The notes beneath the pieces were generated by a model. That model was not told the DNA's origin. It searched no databases and saw only the letters and a program-made list of their open reading frames with translations. Of a stretch of 64,000 bases of DNA, positions 9,821 to 17,556 are shown piece after piece; the first letter of the stretch is position 1, and each line of letters starts with the position of its first letter. The position numbers were made by a program, and so were the translations under genes. This DNA is from Nocardioides sp. (GTDB lineage Bacteria; Actinomycetota; Actinomycetes; Propionibacteriales; Nocardioidaceae). The stretch lies in assembly GCF_030149505.1 (NCBI RefSeq), contig NZ_JASBRN010000040.1:1-64000 (forward strand). Direction: 5' to 3'.

Positions 9821-10129
9821 TCAGCGCTGGTCGGAGTCGTCCCAGCCGTCGCCGTCCATGCCCTCGACGGAGACGCCGCTGTCGAGCTCGCGGGTGTCCC
9901 ACTGGCCGGAGGGCCGCACGGGCAGGTCGGTCTGCGCGGCGGCCTGGTGCATGCCGACCCGCTCCATCCAGCTCAGACCCGGCGACCAGGCCGAGCGCAT
10001 CGAGATGCGGCCGTCGGCCTCCATCACCTTCATCAGCACGACCGCACCCAGGACCAGCTCGCCCTCCTCCGGGCGGTGCTCCACGCCCAGCGAGTCGACG
10101 AGCCGGCCGAGCGGCTGCGAGTCCGTCAA
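9821..10129 (-). CDS. Small hypothetical protein divergent from the MerR gene
   Basis: A 102-residue protein of unknown function. Its N-terminal half (residues 6-60) looks like a compact folded domain, and the acidic tail is probably flexible. It begins with TTG 10129, supported by a strong AGGAGG (10139-10144 on the complement) nine bases upstream. The TTG would otherwise be easy to reject. It is divergent from the CarH-like regulator, with 215 bases between them holding repeated GAAGGT motifs, so it may be a regulatory target. I recognise no family. Confidence 0.6.
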   Translation of the reverse strand: MTDSQPLGRLVDSLGVEHRPEEGELVLGAVVLMKVMEADGRISMRSAWSPGLSWMERVGMHQAAAQTDLPVRPSGQWDTRELDSGVSVEGMDGDGWDDSDQR

Positions 10130-10227
10130 GGGTCTCGACCTCCTGGGTCGATCGATGTGCGATGCTCCCCTCGCCGACCCAGCACAGCCCGGCGACGGGC
10201 TCGAAGACTCAGTGTAACCCCGCTGTC

Positions 10228-10256
10228 GAAGGTCGGTAGAAGGTCAAGGAGAAGGT
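10228..10256 (+). promoter_or_regulatory. Direct-repeat operator candidate (GAAGGT x3)
   Basis: GAAGGT occurs at 10228-10233, 10239-10244 and 10251-10256, with spacings of 11 and 12 bases, in the space between the divergent genes. CarH-type MerR/B12 regulators are known to bind 11-bp direct repeats. This is a candidate autoregulatory site. Confidence 0.45.
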
Positions 10257-10344
10257 GGGGTGACCGGGCAGCGCCGGCGACGGCGGGGTCACCCCCCAGG
10301 CACCCGGACAGCACGCGGCGCCGGGGGCGGAGCCAGGAGGAACC

Positions 10345-11289
10345 ATGAGCGGCGGTCCGGCGGAGCGCTGGCGGATCGGGGTGCTGGCCACCCGGGTCGG
10401 AGTGAGCGAGACGCTGCTGCGCGCGTGGGAGATGCGCTACGGCCTGCTCAGCCCCACGCGCACCCAGGCGGGCTACCGCCTCTACGGCCCCGAGGACGAG
10501 CGTCGGGCGCTGGCCATGCAGGCCGCCCGCGAGCGCGGGGTGCCCGCCGCCCAGGCCGCCGCCGACATCCTGGCCAACGAGCGCACCCGCGCCGAGGGCC
10601 ACGACCGCGCCGAGGACGGGACCGTCCACAGCGAGGGGTCGCTCGACGTCGCCCGCACCCGCGCCGAGCTCGAGGCAGCGATGCTGGCCTTCGACGTCGG
10701 CTCGATGCACGAGGCGCTGGACCGGCTGCTGCGCACGGTCTCGGTCGAGACCGCCATCCGCGACGTGCTGCTCCCCTTCATGGCCCAGGTCGGCCAAGGG
10801 TGGGAGTCCGGGGACTTCGACGTCGCCGACGAGCACTTCGCCAGCGACCTGGTCCGGGGTCGGCTCGCAGCCCTCGCCGTCGGTCCCGGCACCCGCTCGG
10901 GACCCACCGCCCTGCTGGCCTGCCCGCCCGAGGAGTCCCACGACATCGCGCTGAAGGCCTTCGAGGTCGTCCTGCAGCGCGCCGGCTGGCGCACCCGGTT
11001 CCTCGGCCCGAACTGCCCGCTGCCGTCGGTGCAGGTCGCCGTCGACGTCGTGCGGCCCGAGCTGGTGGTGCTCGCGGGCACCCTCCCGCAGGTCTTCCAG
11101 CTCTCCGAGGCCGACGTCGCCGTCGTACGCCGCCTCGCGCGCGACCAGACGCTGGCGCTCGCCGGGCCGGGCGCCACCGCCGAGCTCGCCGTCGAGTGGG
11201 GCGCGCTCCACCTGCCGGGCGACCCCGTGACCGCGGCGCTGTCGCTGGTCGACCGGGCCCGGGAGATCCCGGCCGCCCGACCGAGCTGA
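10345..11289 (+). CDS. CarH/LitR-like MerR regulator with B12-binding domain
   Basis: A 314-residue protein. A MerR helix-turn-helix comes first (IGVLATRVGVSETLLRAWE, AGYRLYG), then a four-helix B12 cap and a Rossmann-like B12-binding domain. The cap holds W-x9-EH (WESGDFDVADEHF near residues 152-164), the hallmark of adenosylcobalamin photoreceptors. The loop that donates the lower histidine ligand reads EESHDIAL. This keeps the histidine of E-x-H-x-x-G but has alanine for glycine. CarH represses in the dark and releases DNA in light. No carotenoid genes lie nearby, so the targets are unknown. ATG 10345 has AGGAGG at 10335-10340. Confidence 0.85.
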   Translation: MSGGPAERWRIGVLATRVGVSETLLRAWEMRYGLLSPTRTQAGYRLYGPEDERRALAMQAARERGVPAAQAAADILANERTRAEGHDRAEDGTVHSEGSLDVARTRAELEAAMLAFDVGSMHEALDRLLRTVSVETAIRDVLLPFMAQVGQGWESGDFDVADEHFASDLVRGRLAALAVGPGTRSGPTALLACPPEESHDIALKAFEVVLQRAGWRTRFLGPNCPLPSVQVAVDVVRPELVVLAGTLPQVFQLSEADVAVVRRLARDQTLALAGPGATAELAVEWGALHLPGDPVTAALSLVDRAREIPAARPS

Positions 11290-11586
11290 GCACCGCAGAC
11301 CTTCCACGCAGCATCCACACCGGACCAGGTCCTTACCGACGCGATCTGGGCCACACCGACCCCCTCCGGGGTTGGCGTGGCGGCCACCCGGACCCCCCAC
11401 GGCGTGCGGCCCGGACATCGCTGCTGCACGCGTCCTTCCTGCTCAGAGCCCCTTTTCGCACCCTCGACCGGCGCCCCTCCCGGGTCAACCCCCTCCCGTC
11501 CAAGGCGGGGGGAGGTGCTGGTCCGGACAGGTCAACCCGAAGGGGTGAGATGTGATTGAACCCTGGAGCACTGGATAAACACAGGA

Positions 11587-11610
11587 GTGAGGCGCCTGCC
11601 GGCGCCTCAC
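11587..11610 (+). promoter_or_regulatory. Hairpin in the leader of the LuxR-type gene
   Basis: GTGAGGCGCC (11587-11596) and GGCGCCTCAC (11601-11610) form a perfect 10-bp stem with a 4-base loop, ending 33 bases before the start codon. The region 11290-11643 otherwise holds no gene. The hairpin may affect messenger stability or translation, or be a protein-binding palindrome. Confidence 0.45.
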
Positions 11611-11643
11611 CCGGATTCCTGACGTTCCACAGAGGTGACGAGC

Positions 11644-12294
11644 ATGACCTTCGAGAGGAAGACCCTCACGGCGACCATCGTCGACGACAACGACCTGGCT
11701 GTCGCCGGCCTGGAGACGCTGCTGACCCCCTACGCCGAGCGCGTGCGGCTGATCGACGTCCGCACCGCCCTCGCCCACCCGGAGGACGTCGACGTCGTCC
11801 TCTACGAGCCGATGCAGCAGTCCTCCTACAGCGCCTCGATGCTGCGCAACCTGCAGTCGGCCGCCGAGGCCCAGGCCGTGGTGTTCAGCTGGGCGCCGGC
11901 CGACATGCTGCCCGACAACACGAGCCCCTACCTGTCCAAGTCGATGACCGCGGCACAGCTCGTCGTGGCCCTCGAGGACATCGTGTCCGGCCGCGGCGTC
12001 CCCGCCCCGCGGGTCCACACCCCCGCCGAGCCGGTGGAGCCGGTGGCCCCGATCCGCACCCCGCAGGCACCCGCGGGCAGCCGCCTGACCCCCCGCGAGC
12101 TGGAGATCCTGACCCTCATCACCGGTGGTCTCACCAACGGCGAGATCGGCGAGGAGCTGGGACTGTCGATCAACTCGATCAAGACCTACATCCGCCAGGC
12201 CTACCGCAAGATCGACGTCGAGCGTCGCACCCAGGCCGTGGCCTGGGGCATGGCCAACGGCCTGGTCGCCGACGCCGAGCCGGTCGCCGTCTGA
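11644..12294 (+). CDS. LuxR-type regulator with degenerate receiver domain
   Basis: A 216-residue protein. The N-terminal half has the acidic receiver motif (IVDDNDLAVAG) and the distal lysine (LSKSM). The phosphoacceptor position reads VVLYEPM, with no aspartate where canonical receivers have DVVLxDxxMP. The C-terminal GerE helix-turn-helix is intact (LTPRELEILTLITGGLTNGEI, residues about 139-200). It is probably an orphan regulator independent of phosphorylation, with the glutamate as a possible mimic. ATG 11644 follows GAGG at 11633-11636. GTG 11635 is in frame but less likely. No kinase is adjacent. Confidence 0.85.
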   Translation: MTFERKTLTATIVDDNDLAVAGLETLLTPYAERVRLIDVRTALAHPEDVDVVLYEPMQQSSYSASMLRNLQSAAEAQAVVFSWAPADMLPDNTSPYLSKSMTAAQLVVALEDIVSGRGVPAPRVHTPAEPVEPVAPIRTPQAPAGSRLTPRELEILTLITGGLTNGEIGEELGLSINSIKTYIRQAYRKIDVERRTQAVAWGMANGLVADAEPVAV

Positions 12295-12300
12295 TCCCGG

Positions 12301-12403
12301 GTGCCGCCCTGGCACCGGGCGGCACCCAGCACCACGACGAAGGCCCCGACGGTCCGCAGCTCCACCCAGGAGCACGGCCCGTCGGGGCCTTCGTCGTGGT
12401 GCT
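12301..12403 (+). terminator. Double-hairpin terminator after the LuxR-type gene
   Basis: A 9-bp stem (12301-12309 with 12317-12325) is followed by a perfect 23-bp stem (12328-12350 with 12381-12403) around a 30-base loop. It starts six bases after the stop codon. There is no T-run, as is usual for actinobacterial terminators. Confidence 0.8.
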
Positions 12404-12469
12404 CTGCGGGCTCGCGTCGTACGCCGGCGTGTGACCCCCTCCACCCGTCGGACAACTGGTCCACGTTGG

Positions 12470-12488
12470 GAAGGGCAGGCTAACCTTT
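12470..12488 (+). promoter_or_regulatory. IdeR/DtxR-type iron box before fbpA
   Basis: The site matches 13 of 19 positions of the IdeR/DtxR consensus, with a perfect right half AGGCTAACCT (12477-12486). TAACCT inside it also fits a -10 hexamer. Iron-loaded IdeR would therefore occlude the promoter and restrict transporter synthesis to iron starvation. Confidence 0.6.
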
Positions 12489-12552
12489 CCTCGGCTGCGG
12501 CTCCGGTCGCGCCGACGTACGGCACCTTCCCCGCCCCACCCAGGAGTCCTCG

Positions 12553-13575
12553 ATGTCCCGCCGCCGTTCCCTGCCCGCGCTCGCCGTGGCCCTGCTGACC
12601 CCGATGGCCCTGTCCGGCTGCGGCCTGTTCGGCGGCGAGGAGGCCGACCTGCAGGTCTACTCGGCACGGCACTACGACCTCGAGGAGGCCTTCGCGGACT
12701 TCACCGAGGAGACCGGCATCACCGTGGAGTTCCTCTACGGCGACGACGCCGAGCTGCTGGAGCGGCTCAAGGCCGAGGGCGAGGACACCCCCGCCGACAT
12801 CTTCATGACCGTCGATGCCGGCAACCTGTGGAACGCCGCCGAGCAGGGCGTCCTGGAGCCGGTCGAGTCCACCGTGCTCGACGGCGCGGTCCCCGAGGAC
12901 CTCCGCGACCCCGACGGCGAGTGGTACGGCCTGGCCATGCGCGCGCGCACGATCGTCTACTACCCCGAGACCGTGGACCCCGACGACTTCGACGCCGAGG
13001 ACACCTACGCCGGTCTCGGCGACCCGCAGTGGCGCGGCCGCATCTGCATGCGCGACGAGACCTCCTCCTACACCCAGAGCCTGGTGGCCAGCCTGATCGA
13101 CCTGCACGGCCGGGAGCGTGCCCAGGAGATCGTCGAGAGCTGGGTCGCCAACGACGTCGAGATCATGAGCAACGACATCGAGCTGCTGGAGGCCATCGAC
13201 GCCGGCGGCTGTGAGGTCGGGATCACCAACCACTACTACGTCGCGCGCCTGCTCGAGGAGGACCCCGATTTAAGCGTGGACGTCTACTGGGCCAGCCAGG
13301 ACGGCGCCGGGACCCACGTGAACATCTCCGGTGCCGGCGTCGTCGCCGGCAGCCCGGCCTCCGCCGAGGCGCAGCAGCTGCTGGAGTGGCTGGCCACCGA
13401 CGGCCAGAGCGCCTTCGTCGACGGCAACCACGAGCTGCCGGTGAACCCCGACGTCGACCCCGAGCCGCTGGTCGCCTCCTTCGGCACCTTCGAGCGGCTG
13501 CCCGTCGACGCGGCGGCGTACGGTTCCCTCAACGCCGAGGCCGTCGAGGTCCTCGACGCCGCGGGCTACCGCTGA
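12553..13575 (+). CDS. Iron(III) ABC transporter substrate-binding lipoprotein (FbpA-type)
   Basis: A 340-residue extracytoplasmic binding protein. The signal peptide ends in the lipobox LSGC (cysteine near residue 23), so it is anchored by lipid. The mature part is a periplasmic-binding-protein type 2 fold resembling FbpA/FutA ferric-binding proteins. VYSARHYDLEEAFADFTEETG begins the first strand, and NHYYVARLLEE carries the paired tyrosines typical of ferric iron binding. ATG 12553 has AGGAG at 12541-12545. It is first of a three-gene operon with permease and ATPase. The iron box upstream supports iron over thiamine or other ligands. Confidence 0.88.
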   Translation: MSRRRSLPALAVALLTPMALSGCGLFGGEEADLQVYSARHYDLEEAFADFTEETGITVEFLYGDDAELLERLKAEGEDTPADIFMTVDAGNLWNAAEQGVLEPVESTVLDGAVPEDLRDPDGEWYGLAMRARTIVYYPETVDPDDFDAEDTYAGLGDPQWRGRICMRDETSSYTQSLVASLIDLHGRERAQEIVESWVANDVEIMSNDIELLEAIDAGGCEVGITNHYYVARLLEEDPDLSVDVYWASQDGAGTHVNISGAGVVAGSPASAEAQQLLEWLATDGQSAFVDGNHELPVNPDVDPEPLVASFGTFERLPVDAAAYGSLNAEAVEVLDAAGYR

Positions 13576-13594
13576 CCGCCTCGAGCAGCACCCC

Positions 13595-15277
13595 GTGACC
13601 GCCCCCGCCCCCGCCCCCGCGGTGGCCCCTGCGCCGGGCCTCGTCCGCCCGCGCAGCCGCCGCCTGCTGGGTGCCGGCCGCCCCGGCTGGTCCACGGCGG
13701 TGCTGGTCGTCGCCGCGCTCATCGCCAGCCCGGTGCTGGCGGTGGCGCTGCGCGCACTGCTCCAGGGCGGACTGCAGCTGCCCGGCGGCGTGGGACGGAT
13801 GGTCGTCACGACACTGCTGCTGGTCACGTCCGTCGCGCTCGGCACCGCCGCGCTCGGCACGGGGCTGGCGTGGCTGGTCAGCGTGCACGAGTTCCCCGGG
13901 CGCAGGGTGCTGTCCTGGTTGCTGGTGCTCCCGCTGGCGATGCCGGCCTACATCCTGGGCTTCGTCTTCCTGTCCACCTTCGACTACGCCGGCCCCGTGC
14001 AGGGCGCCCTGCGCAGCGTGCTCGGGGACGACCTCGGTGCCCTGCCGGTCCGCTCGCTCGGGGGCGCGTCGGTGGTCCTGGTCCTCACGCTGTACCCCTA
14101 CGTCTACCTCCTGGTGCGGGCCGCCTTCACCGACATCGCCCCGACGGCGTACGACGCCGCACGCACGCTCGGCGCGTCGCCGGCCCGCGCCTTCCGGACC
14201 GTCCTGCTGCCGCTCGCGCGCCCCTCGCTGGCTGCCGGACTGGCGCTGGTGACGATGGAGGTGCTCACCGACTTCGCGACCGTGCAGTACTTCAACGTCC
14301 GCACGGTCTCGGTCGGGGTCTACCTGACCTGGAAGGGCTCCTTCGACGTCGCCTCGGCCGTCTCGCTCGCGAGCCTGGTGCTGGTCTTCGCCCTCGTGGT
14401 GCTCGGGATGGAGCGCGGCCTGCGCGGCGGTGCGCGCTACCACCAGCGCGGCGGACGCGGGCGCGGGCTGGAGCGCCGGGAGCTCACCGGAGGCCGCGCC
14501 GTGGCCGCCACGGGCGCCTGCGCGCTGGTGGCGGCGCTCGCCTTCGGGCTGCCCGTGCTGCGGCTCGCCACCTGGGCCTGGTCGGCCGTCGCCGACGACA
14601 ACCCGCTGGTCAACGACCGCTTCGCAGACCACCTCACCAGCTCGGTGCTGGTCGCCGCCATCGCCGCCGTCTCGTGCGTGCTGGTCTCGGTCGTGCTCGC
14701 CCACGCGCTGCGGCTCGGCGGCGGTCGCTGGGTGCGGGGCGCCGCCCAGGCCACGACCTTCGGGTACGCCGTGCCCGGTGCCGTCGTCGGCATCGGCGTG
14801 CTCGCGCTCTTCGAGGGCGCCGACCGACTCCTGGAGGCCCTCGGGCGCGAGGACGGCACGGGAGTGCTGGTCACCGGGTCGGTGCTGGGCATCCTGCTCG
14901 CCTACGTCGTGCGGTTCACCGCTCCGGCCTACCAGGCCGTCGACGCCAGCTTCGGCCGCATCCCCCCGACCGTGAGCGCCTCGGCGCTGACCCTCGGCGC
15001 GACCCCCGGCCGGCTGCTGCGCCGGGTGCACCTGCCGCTGGCGCGCTCGGGCGTCGCGGTCGCGCTGACCCTGGTCATCGTCGACGCCGTCAAAGAGCTG
15101 CCGCTGGTGCTCCTGCTGCGGCCCTTCGGGTTCACGACCCTCTCGGTCTGGGTCTACGAGCTGGCCTCGGAGAACTTCTGGGAGCGCGCCGCACTGCCCG
15201 CGCTGCTCATCGTCGTGGTCGCCGTGGTGCCCGTCGCGCTGACCTTCCGCACGCGCGTGACCGGGCAGGCGCCATGA
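13595..15277 (+). CDS. Iron(III) ABC transporter permease (FbpB-type)
   Basis: A 560-residue inner-membrane permease with about twelve helices. It carries two tandem binding-protein-dependent transport domains, so one chain forms the whole channel as in FbpB/ThiP. Each half holds an EAA-like loop contacting the ATPase: AARTLGASPARAFRTVLLPLA in the first half and SALTLGATPGRLLRRVHLPLA in the second. GTG 13595 lies 19 bases after the stop of the binding-protein gene. Its stop overlaps the ATPase start as ATGA (15274-15277), which points to translational coupling. Confidence 0.88.
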   Translation: MTAPAPAPAVAPAPGLVRPRSRRLLGAGRPGWSTAVLVVAALIASPVLAVALRALLQGGLQLPGGVGRMVVTTLLLVTSVALGTAALGTGLAWLVSVHEFPGRRVLSWLLVLPLAMPAYILGFVFLSTFDYAGPVQGALRSVLGDDLGALPVRSLGGASVVLVLTLYPYVYLLVRAAFTDIAPTAYDAARTLGASPARAFRTVLLPLARPSLAAGLALVTMEVLTDFATVQYFNVRTVSVGVYLTWKGSFDVASAVSLASLVLVFALVVLGMERGLRGGARYHQRGGRGRGLERRELTGGRAVAATGACALVAALAFGLPVLRLATWAWSAVADDNPLVNDRFADHLTSSVLVAAIAAVSCVLVSVVLAHALRLGGGRWVRGAAQATTFGYAVPGAVVGIGVLALFEGADRLLEALGREDGTGVLVTGSVLGILLAYVVRFTAPAYQAVDASFGRIPPTVSASALTLGATPGRLLRRVHLPLARSGVAVALTLVIVDAVKELPLVLLLRPFGFTTLSVWVYELASENFWERAALPALLIVVVAVVPVALTFRTRVTGQAP

Positions 15278-16431
15278 TGGTGGGCGTCATGCCTGCCTCC
15301 ACGCCCGCCGCCGCGTCCCCCGGATCCGCGACCGGCGACCCGTCCGCCGGTGCGACGACGCCGGCGCTGCGGCTGCAGGCGGTCACGAAGTCCTACGGCG
15401 AGCACCCGGCGGTCCAGGCCGTCGACCTCGCGGTCGCGGCCGGCGAGGTTCTCACCGTCATCGGCCCCTCGGGCTGCGGCAAGTCGACCCTGCTGCGGCT
15501 GGCCGCCGGTCTCGAGCGGCCGGACTCGGGGTCGGTGTGGCTGGGCGACCGCGAGGTCGCCGGCTCCCGGTGGGTGCCGCCCGAGCGCCGCCACGTCGGG
15601 CTGGTCTTCCAGGACCACGCCCTCTTCCCGCACCTCGACGTCGCCACCAACATCGCCTTCGGGCTCGACCGGCTGCCTCGTGGCGAGCGCGGCCCCCGGG
15701 TCACCGAGGTGCTCGAGCTCGTCGGGCTCGGCGACCTGCGCGACCGCTACCCGCACGAGCTCTCCGGCGGCGAGCAGCAGCGGGTCGCCCTGGCCCGCGC
15801 CCTCGCGCCCCGCCCGGCGGTCGTGCTGCTGGACGAGCCGTTCTCCAGCCTCGACGAGAACCTCCGCGCCCAGGTGCGCGCCGACACCCTCGCCGCGATC
15901 CGGCTGACCGGGAGCGCCGCGCTCCTGGTCACCCACGACCAGACCGAGGCGCTCTCCCTGGGTGACCGGCTCGCCGTCGTACGTCGTGGGGTGGTGGAGC
16001 AGGTCGGGCCACCCACCGAGGTCTACGAGACCCCGGTCAACCGCTTCGTGGCGACGTTCATGGGCGACGCGGACTACCTCCCCGCCCACGTGCGCGACGC
16101 GCTGCTGACCTCCGAGATCGGCGTCGTCTCGACCGTCCCGGGGTGGGGCCGCACCGAGCTCGACGTCGAGGTGATGCTGCGCCCCCACGAGGTCGCCCTG
16201 CGCCCCGAACCCAGTGCCGCGGCCGTCGTGGAGCGCGTCGAGTACCACGGGGCCTTCGTCCTCCACCACGTCCGCCTCCCCTCCGGGCGCACCGTCCGCT
16301 CCTGGCAGCAGCACGGCGTCCGGCTCGAGCCCGGCACCCCCGTCGACGTCACGGTCGTCCCCGGCTCCCGCCCCGTCCTGCTCTCCGGCGACACAGCCCT
16401 CTTCGCACCTCCCGACTCCGCCCGCCGCTGA
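15274..16431 (+). CDS. Iron(III) ABC transporter ATPase (FbpC-type)
   Basis: A 385-residue ABC ATPase energising the FbpAB-like transporter. Walker A is GPSGCGKSTLL, the Q-loop VFQDHALFPH, the signature LSGGEQQRVALARAL, Walker B VVLLDEPFSSLD and the H-loop THDQTEAL. A C-terminal TOBE-like extension from about residue 260 is typical of CUT/Fbp-type ATPases. I chose ATG 15274 because it gives the ATGA overlap with the permease. ATG 15277 and 15289 are alternatives. A 22-bp repeat array begins 12 bases after its stop. Confidence 0.9.
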   Translation: MMVGVMPASTPAAASPGSATGDPSAGATTPALRLQAVTKSYGEHPAVQAVDLAVAAGEVLTVIGPSGCGKSTLLRLAAGLERPDSGSVWLGDREVAGSRWVPPERRHVGLVFQDHALFPHLDVATNIAFGLDRLPRGERGPRVTEVLELVGLGDLRDRYPHELSGGEQQRVALARALAPRPAVVLLDEPFSSLDENLRAQVRADTLAAIRLTGSAALLVTHDQTEALSLGDRLAVVRRGVVEQVGPPTEVYETPVNRFVATFMGDADYLPAHVRDALLTSEIGVVSTVPGWGRTELDVEVMLRPHEVALRPEPSAAAVVERVEYHGAFVLHHVRLPSGRTVRSWQQHGVRLEPGTPVDVTVVPGSRPVLLSGDTALFAPPDSARR

Positions 16432-16443
16432 CCCCGGGACGGC

Positions 16444-16503
16444 TGACCCGTCGCCACTTCGGGGCTCACCCGTCGCAACTTCGCCGCTGACCCGTCGCAT
16501 CGA
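16444..16503 (+). repeat. 22-bp array, locus 2 (left flank of AbiEi-type gene)
   Basis: Three forward units start at 16444, 16466 and 16488, exactly 22 bases apart, each with [T]GACCCGTCGC near its start. The units face towards the AbiEi-type gene. The mirror-image array is at 17603-17690. Confidence 0.8.
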
Positions 16504-16566
16504 CGGAGCCAACCCGCGCCGTGCTTGCCGAGCGCACGCGCACAGGGCAGGCAGTCCTGACAGGCT

Positions 16567-17556
16567 GTGGATGAGCAACGACGTCGTACGCCGGAATTGG
16601 GCAACCTGCTGGCCATGATCGACGAACCCGGGGACGGGCCGCGCGACCTTCGCGACCGGCCGTTCACGACCCAGCAGGCCCTCGACGCCGGGATGACGCA
16701 CGACCAACTGACGCGCGCCGTGATGTCACGCTGGCTGCGGCGACCGGCCAAGGGCGTCTACGTCCCGGCGACCCTGGAGGACACGCTCGAGACCAGGTGC
16801 GCCGCCCTGAGCCTGTCCGTGCCGGACGATGCCTTCATCGCCGACCACTCGGCGGCCTGGCTCATCGCGGGCGACCGGGCACTGGTGCCCGGCGACCATC
16901 TGACCGTCCCCGAGGTCTCCTGCTTCCGGACCCGGACCGGCAGCCGACTCCGACGCCACCAGGTGCGCAGCGGGGAGCGGGAGCTCAGGGCCGACGAGAT
17001 CATGGAGCTGGGCGGTCTGCAGGTGACGACTCCGCTGCGCACCGCGCTGGACATCGGTCGACTCGCGCGCAACACCGACGTCCGGCTGCACGGGATGGAC
17101 ACGATGCTCTCGATGGGGGTGTTCACGCAGGCCGAGTTGCTCGCCGAGGTGCCGCGCTTCAAGGGGTACCGAGGTGTCGTCGGTCTGCGGGCTCTCGCTC
17201 CGCTTGCCGATGGCGGGTCCCAGTCCTTCGGCGAGTCCGCCCTACGGCTGCGCTGGCACCAGGCACACCTGCCGTGGCCGACGACCCAGCACCCGGTGCC
17301 GGGCACGCCGTACATCCTGGACATCGCGCTGCCCGAGGAGACGTTCGGACCCGAGTACGACGGTGAGGAGTTCCACTCGAGCCCGGACCAGAAGGCACAT
17401 AACGCCACCCGTCGCCGGGAGATCCACCGGGCCGGCTGGACCGTCGAGGTCTTCCGGAAGGAGCACGTCTTCGGACCGCGCCAGAACGCCGAGCGCCGTC
17501 TGCGGGCGACGTACGACGCCTTGGTCCTGGGACGGACCAGCCGCACCTACCTGTGA
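16567..17556 (+). CDS. AbiEi-antitoxin-like N-terminus with DUF559/Vsr-like C-terminus
   Basis: A 329-residue protein. The first 60 residues resemble the AbiEi-type winged helix (FTTQQALDAGMTHDQLTRAV followed by LRRPAKGVYVP). The middle resembles AbiEi C-terminal regions. The end resembles DUF559/Vsr-type nuclease folds, with acidic residues in ILDIALPEE and PEYDGEEFH and a conserved GWTVEVFRKEHVF end. It may be a regulator, a nuclease, or both. No AbiEii-like toxin gene is adjacent. GTG 16567 is the longest start, and ATG 16615 is equally plausible. The gene lies between inward-facing 22-bp arrays, and its end overlaps the convergent synthetase gene by 10 bases. Confidence 0.75.
   Translation: MDEQRRRTPELGNLLAMIDEPGDGPRDLRDRPFTTQQALDAGMTHDQLTRAVMSRWLRRPAKGVYVPATLEDTLETRCAALSLSVPDDAFIADHSAAWLIAGDRALVPGDHLTVPEVSCFRTRTGSRLRRHQVRSGERELRADEIMELGGLQVTTPLRTALDIGRLARNTDVRLHGMDTMLSMGVFTQAELLAEVPRFKGYRGVVGLRALAPLADGGSQSFGESALRLRWHQAHLPWPTTQHPVPGTPYILDIALPEETFGPEYDGEEFHSSPDQKAHNATRRREIHRAGWTVEVFRKEHVFGPRQNAERRLRATYDALVLGRTSRTYL

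Noticed and set aside
16567-17556. Complete AbiE toxin-antitoxin pair
   Set aside because: No nucleotidyltransferase toxin (AbiEii) gene is adjacent on either strand. The neighbours are fbpC and the synthetase fusion.
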